Of a stretch of 64,000 bases of DNA, positions 62,114 through 64,000 are shown in pieces. A program made the position numbers and the translations under genes. Under the pieces are notes generated by a model. That model was given only the letters and a program-made list of their open reading frames with translations. It was not told where the DNA came from and did no database searches. Numbering within the stretch: position 1 is the first letter of the stretch; each line of letters starts with the position of its first letter. The stretch spans positions 5,402 through 69,401 of the forward strand of contig DASXVN010000003.1 in assembly GCA_036504235.1 (NCBI GenBank), read 5' to 3'. Source of the DNA: Zipacnadum sp036504235. GTDB taxonomy: Bacteria > Armatimonadota > Zipacnadia > Zipacnadales > Zipacnadaceae.

Positions 62114-63880
62114 CTACTTGAACTCCGCCACGACGACCGTCCACACACTCACCTGCGGGATCGTCACTGAGCCGTCGGCGGCCGGGGTCACCGCGATTAC
62201 GTCGCCCGGCACGTCCGGCGACAGCGCCACCACTTTGACCAACTTTTTGCCCGCCGGCGCGGCGAAAGTCACCTTCACGTTCGTCGCCGGCGCGGGGGCC
62301 TTGTCGGCCCAGCCGTCGTCGTCCTTCTCCGGGAGGTTGATCAGATTGACCACCACGCGCTTGCCGCCGCCCGGCAGGTCCCGAGCGTTGACCAGGTCCT
62401 CCCACCACACGCTCGCCGGACCGGCCACTTTCACCGCGTCCGCGGCCGGACGGACGTAGCGCAGGTTGCAGTCCCACAGGTACTCGCCCCAGCGGAACTC
62501 AAAGCGGCGGTACTCCGGCCAGTTCACCGCGCTCGGGTCCGCCCAGCCGTCAACCTGCACGCCGCTGGCGGAAGCCATGGCCTCCAGGTAGCGGTTGCTC
62601 GCCATCCAGCCGGCGTGCGAGAAACCCCCGCGCTTGCGGATCGCGGCGCACTCCTGCTGCAGGTAGGACGCGCCCTTCTTCCAGGCGTGGTAGACGACGT
62701 TGGGCTGGCTCGCGCCGCGGAAGAACTCGTAGAGGCTGTAGGCGTTCGGGAGCATCGCGTCTTCCTCGGTCTCGCTGTTGTACATCTGCGGGTAGCCGCC
62801 GGCAACGTTGTTCCAGCCAAAAAGAAAGTCCGGGTACTTGGCCGTCAGCTCGCGGCGGAACTTGCGCACAAACTCGGTGTTGGCCACGCCCGGATTCGGC
62901 AGTTCCTCCAGCTTCCCGTTCACATCGTAGCCGCCGACCACGCCGGGGGTGCCGTCACTGCGGAAGCCGTCCCAGCCGAACATATCCTTCGAGCGGCCCA
63001 TTTCGGCGATCCAATAGTCGCCCACCATTTGCTTGCTGGGGAGAAATTGTCCGGTCGTGATGCCGCCGGGCGTATGGGGAGGCTGAGATTCCGGCTCGTA
63101 GCGGTCATTGGTGAGCTGGTCCACGTCGAACCAGGCGTTGGGCCGCCCGGTCTTGTCGTAGGTCAGCCAGTCCGGATGCCGCCGGGTAAAGTCAAAGGCC
63201 TCCGGCCCGTAGCCGAAGTACTGGATGTAGGTAACCACGGCCATCCCGTTCTCATGGGCGCGCTGGACCATGTATTGCCAGTCGCTCTTGCCCTCGGTAT
63301 ACCAGCCCTGACCGGAGCGCCACGTCTCGCTGCCCGGGGTCATATCGTCAAACTGCGAGGGCAGGACCGAGTACGCCTCAATGCAGGTTGTGTAGCTCTT
63401 GCGGAACCGGGGCAGCAGCGAGTTGTCTATCTGGCCGCCTTTCTTCGCTCCCCGCAAACCGAAGCAGGTGAGGTAGTGCCCCACTTCCCAGGGGTTATTG
63501 CCCACGGTGAAGTACTCATGGCCGGAGACGGCTCCGGAGGCGTCAGTGACGGTCGCCACGGCCTCATGGCCCCACTTGCGGTCCTGGGGTACGGGATAGG
63601 AGAACGTCACCTTGCCCTCGCCCTTGGCCGGCACGTTCACCTTCTGGACGGGAAGCTGGTCGCGGTTATCCAGGCCCCAGACAATGGCCAGATCCACGGG
63701 CAGGTCGGCCACCGCGGTGGCGCCGGCGTTGGCCACGGTCACCGTGATCGTCGCGGTCTCGCCCGGCTTGTAGCAAATCTTCTCCGGCCAGACCTGCTTG
63801 ATAGAAAGGTCCCCCGCCAGGGCGGGGAGGGCCAGAGCGACAAGCAAGAGCAAGCACAGGGTCAGGCGGTTGGTGCGCAT
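62114..63880 (-). CDS. Secreted CARDB + TIM-barrel glycoside-hydrolase-like protein, tandem copy B
   Basis: 588 residues from the ATG at 63880, 7 nt after AGGAGA; the frame is open to 63937 but the signal peptide LTLCLLLLVALALPALA supports this start. Same architecture as copy A, 57 nt downstream. The C-terminal stretch from YRRFEFRWGEYLWD to EKDDDGWADK is residue-for-residue the same in both, while the middle (catalytic face: GWDGFRSDGTPG, LFGWNNVAGG, EEDAMLPNAYSLYEFF) differs more. This suggests duplication with later gene conversion or divergence in specificity. First gene of the leftward run; its upstream region carries two hairpins. Confidence 0.72.
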   Translation of the reverse strand: MRTNRLTLCLLLLVALALPALAGDLSIKQVWPEKICYKPGETATITVTVANAGATAVADLPVDLAIVWGLDNRDQLPVQKVNVPAKGEGKVTFSYPVPQDRKWGHEAVATVTDASGAVSGHEYFTVGNNPWEVGHYLTCFGLRGAKKGGQIDNSLLPRFRKSYTTCIEAYSVLPSQFDDMTPGSETWRSGQGWYTEGKSDWQYMVQRAHENGMAVVTYIQYFGYGPEAFDFTRRHPDWLTYDKTGRPNAWFDVDQLTNDRYEPESQPPHTPGGITTGQFLPSKQMVGDYWIAEMGRSKDMFGWDGFRSDGTPGVVGGYDVNGKLEELPNPGVANTEFVRKFRRELTAKYPDFLFGWNNVAGGYPQMYNSETEEDAMLPNAYSLYEFFRGASQPNVVYHAWKKGASYLQQECAAIRKRGGFSHAGWMASNRYLEAMASASGVQVDGWADPSAVNWPEYRRFEFRWGEYLWDCNLRYVRPAADAVKVAGPASVWWEDLVNARDLPGGGKRVVVNLINLPEKDDDGWADKAPAPATNVKVTFAAPAGKKLVKVVALSPDVPGDVIAVTPAADGSVTIPQVSVWTVVVAEFK

Positions 63881-63929
63881 AGTGGTTCTCCTTTTCGGAT
63901 GCGAACGACTCCCGTAGGGGCGCGTCTCG

Positions 63930-63951
63930 TCGAGCACGCCCGCGTGCTCGA
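63930..63951. repeat. Perfect inverted repeat upstream of the tandem barrel genes
   Basis: TCGAGCACGC, CC, GCGTGCTCGA: ten-base perfect arms about 50 nt upstream of the start at 63880. It is preceded by CCCGTAGGGGCGC, a sequence type often seen in dispersed intergenic repeats. Either an operator-like site or part of a repeat. Confidence 0.55.
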
Positions 63952-63955
63952 TGAT

Positions 63956-63996
63956 ACACGCCCGTTCGCTGCCTGCCAGTTAGCGAGCGGGCGTGT
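63956..63996. repeat. Second inverted repeat at the window end
   Basis: ACACGCCCGTTCGCT and AGCGAGCGGGCGTGT pair over 14 of 15 positions around an 11-nt loop. It lies directly next to the repeat at 63930-63951. It may terminate a gene beyond the window or belong to a palindromic element. Confidence 0.55.
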
Positions 63997-64000
63997 GTTG

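Noticed and set aside
1..64000. CRISPR array, tRNA or rRNA genes, phage defence or secretion islands
   Set aside because: No regularly spaced repeats, cloverleaf sequences, rRNA stretches or known defence motifs were seen.

Overview
The window is 64 kb of GC-rich bacterial DNA packed with secreted proteins and carbohydrate-active enzymes. It shows no rRNA, tRNA or CRISPR array, and no intact mobile element. A DUF1549/DUF1553 gene, a DUF1501 gene and a PPC-domain gene stand together, and giant CehA/PHP-like and ThuA-like secreted proteins, GH4, GH30 and GH35 enzymes and a VIT1-type transporter surround them. This points to an uncultured member of the PVC/Armatimonadota type, with Planctomycetota or Armatimonadota most likely. 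That assignment is inference from gene content; no phylogenetic marker gene is present.

Layout. 1-3464 (-) and 4169-7657 (+) are divergent paralogs of a giant secreted family. They are separated by 0.7 kb of debris holding an IS3-type OrfA relic and a decayed copy of the gene at 53470. 7777-11751 (+) is a large GH42-like secreted protein. It converges on a small secreted jelly-roll protein (12147-13127, -) across a perfect 16-bp hairpin. 13537-21966 (+) is a 2,809-residue cyclic beta-1,2-glucan synthase (NdvB/ChvB type), followed by a cytosolic GH95-like enzyme, a third giant paralog, a SUMF1-like protein, a small basic protein and a CarboxypepD_reg repeat protein (to 32806, +). From 52452 down to 32817 everything reads leftward: VIT1, DUF1549/1553, DUF1501, a PPC protein, the fourth giant paralog, GH4, a barrel protein, a ThuA-like protein, GH4, GH30 and another ThuA-like protein. 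52651-55572 (+) holds a secreted beta-protein and a cytosolic lyase-like protein. 55599-63880 (-) holds a URO-D-like protein, a ThuA-like protein, GH35, and a tandem pair of CARDB/TIM-barrel proteins.

How it may work. The secreted barrels, jelly-rolls and ThuA/PHP-like giants look like an extracellular or periplasmic polysaccharide-processing set. Cytosolic GH4, GH30, GH35, GH95-like and lyase-like enzymes would finish the products. No SusC/SusD, TonB, ABC or MFS sugar transporter and no recognisable regulator lies in the window.

Most notable are: (i) four paralogous ~1,100-1,200-residue secreted proteins that join a ThuA/GATase-like domain to a PHP/CehA-like domain with eroded metal-site residues; (ii) scars showing that a [ThuA-like gene - GH30 gene] pair was duplicated on both sides of a GH4 gene and then lost reciprocally; and (iii) a ThuA-like terminal module reused in three further proteins. 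All function calls are by eye from motifs; no database search was possible.
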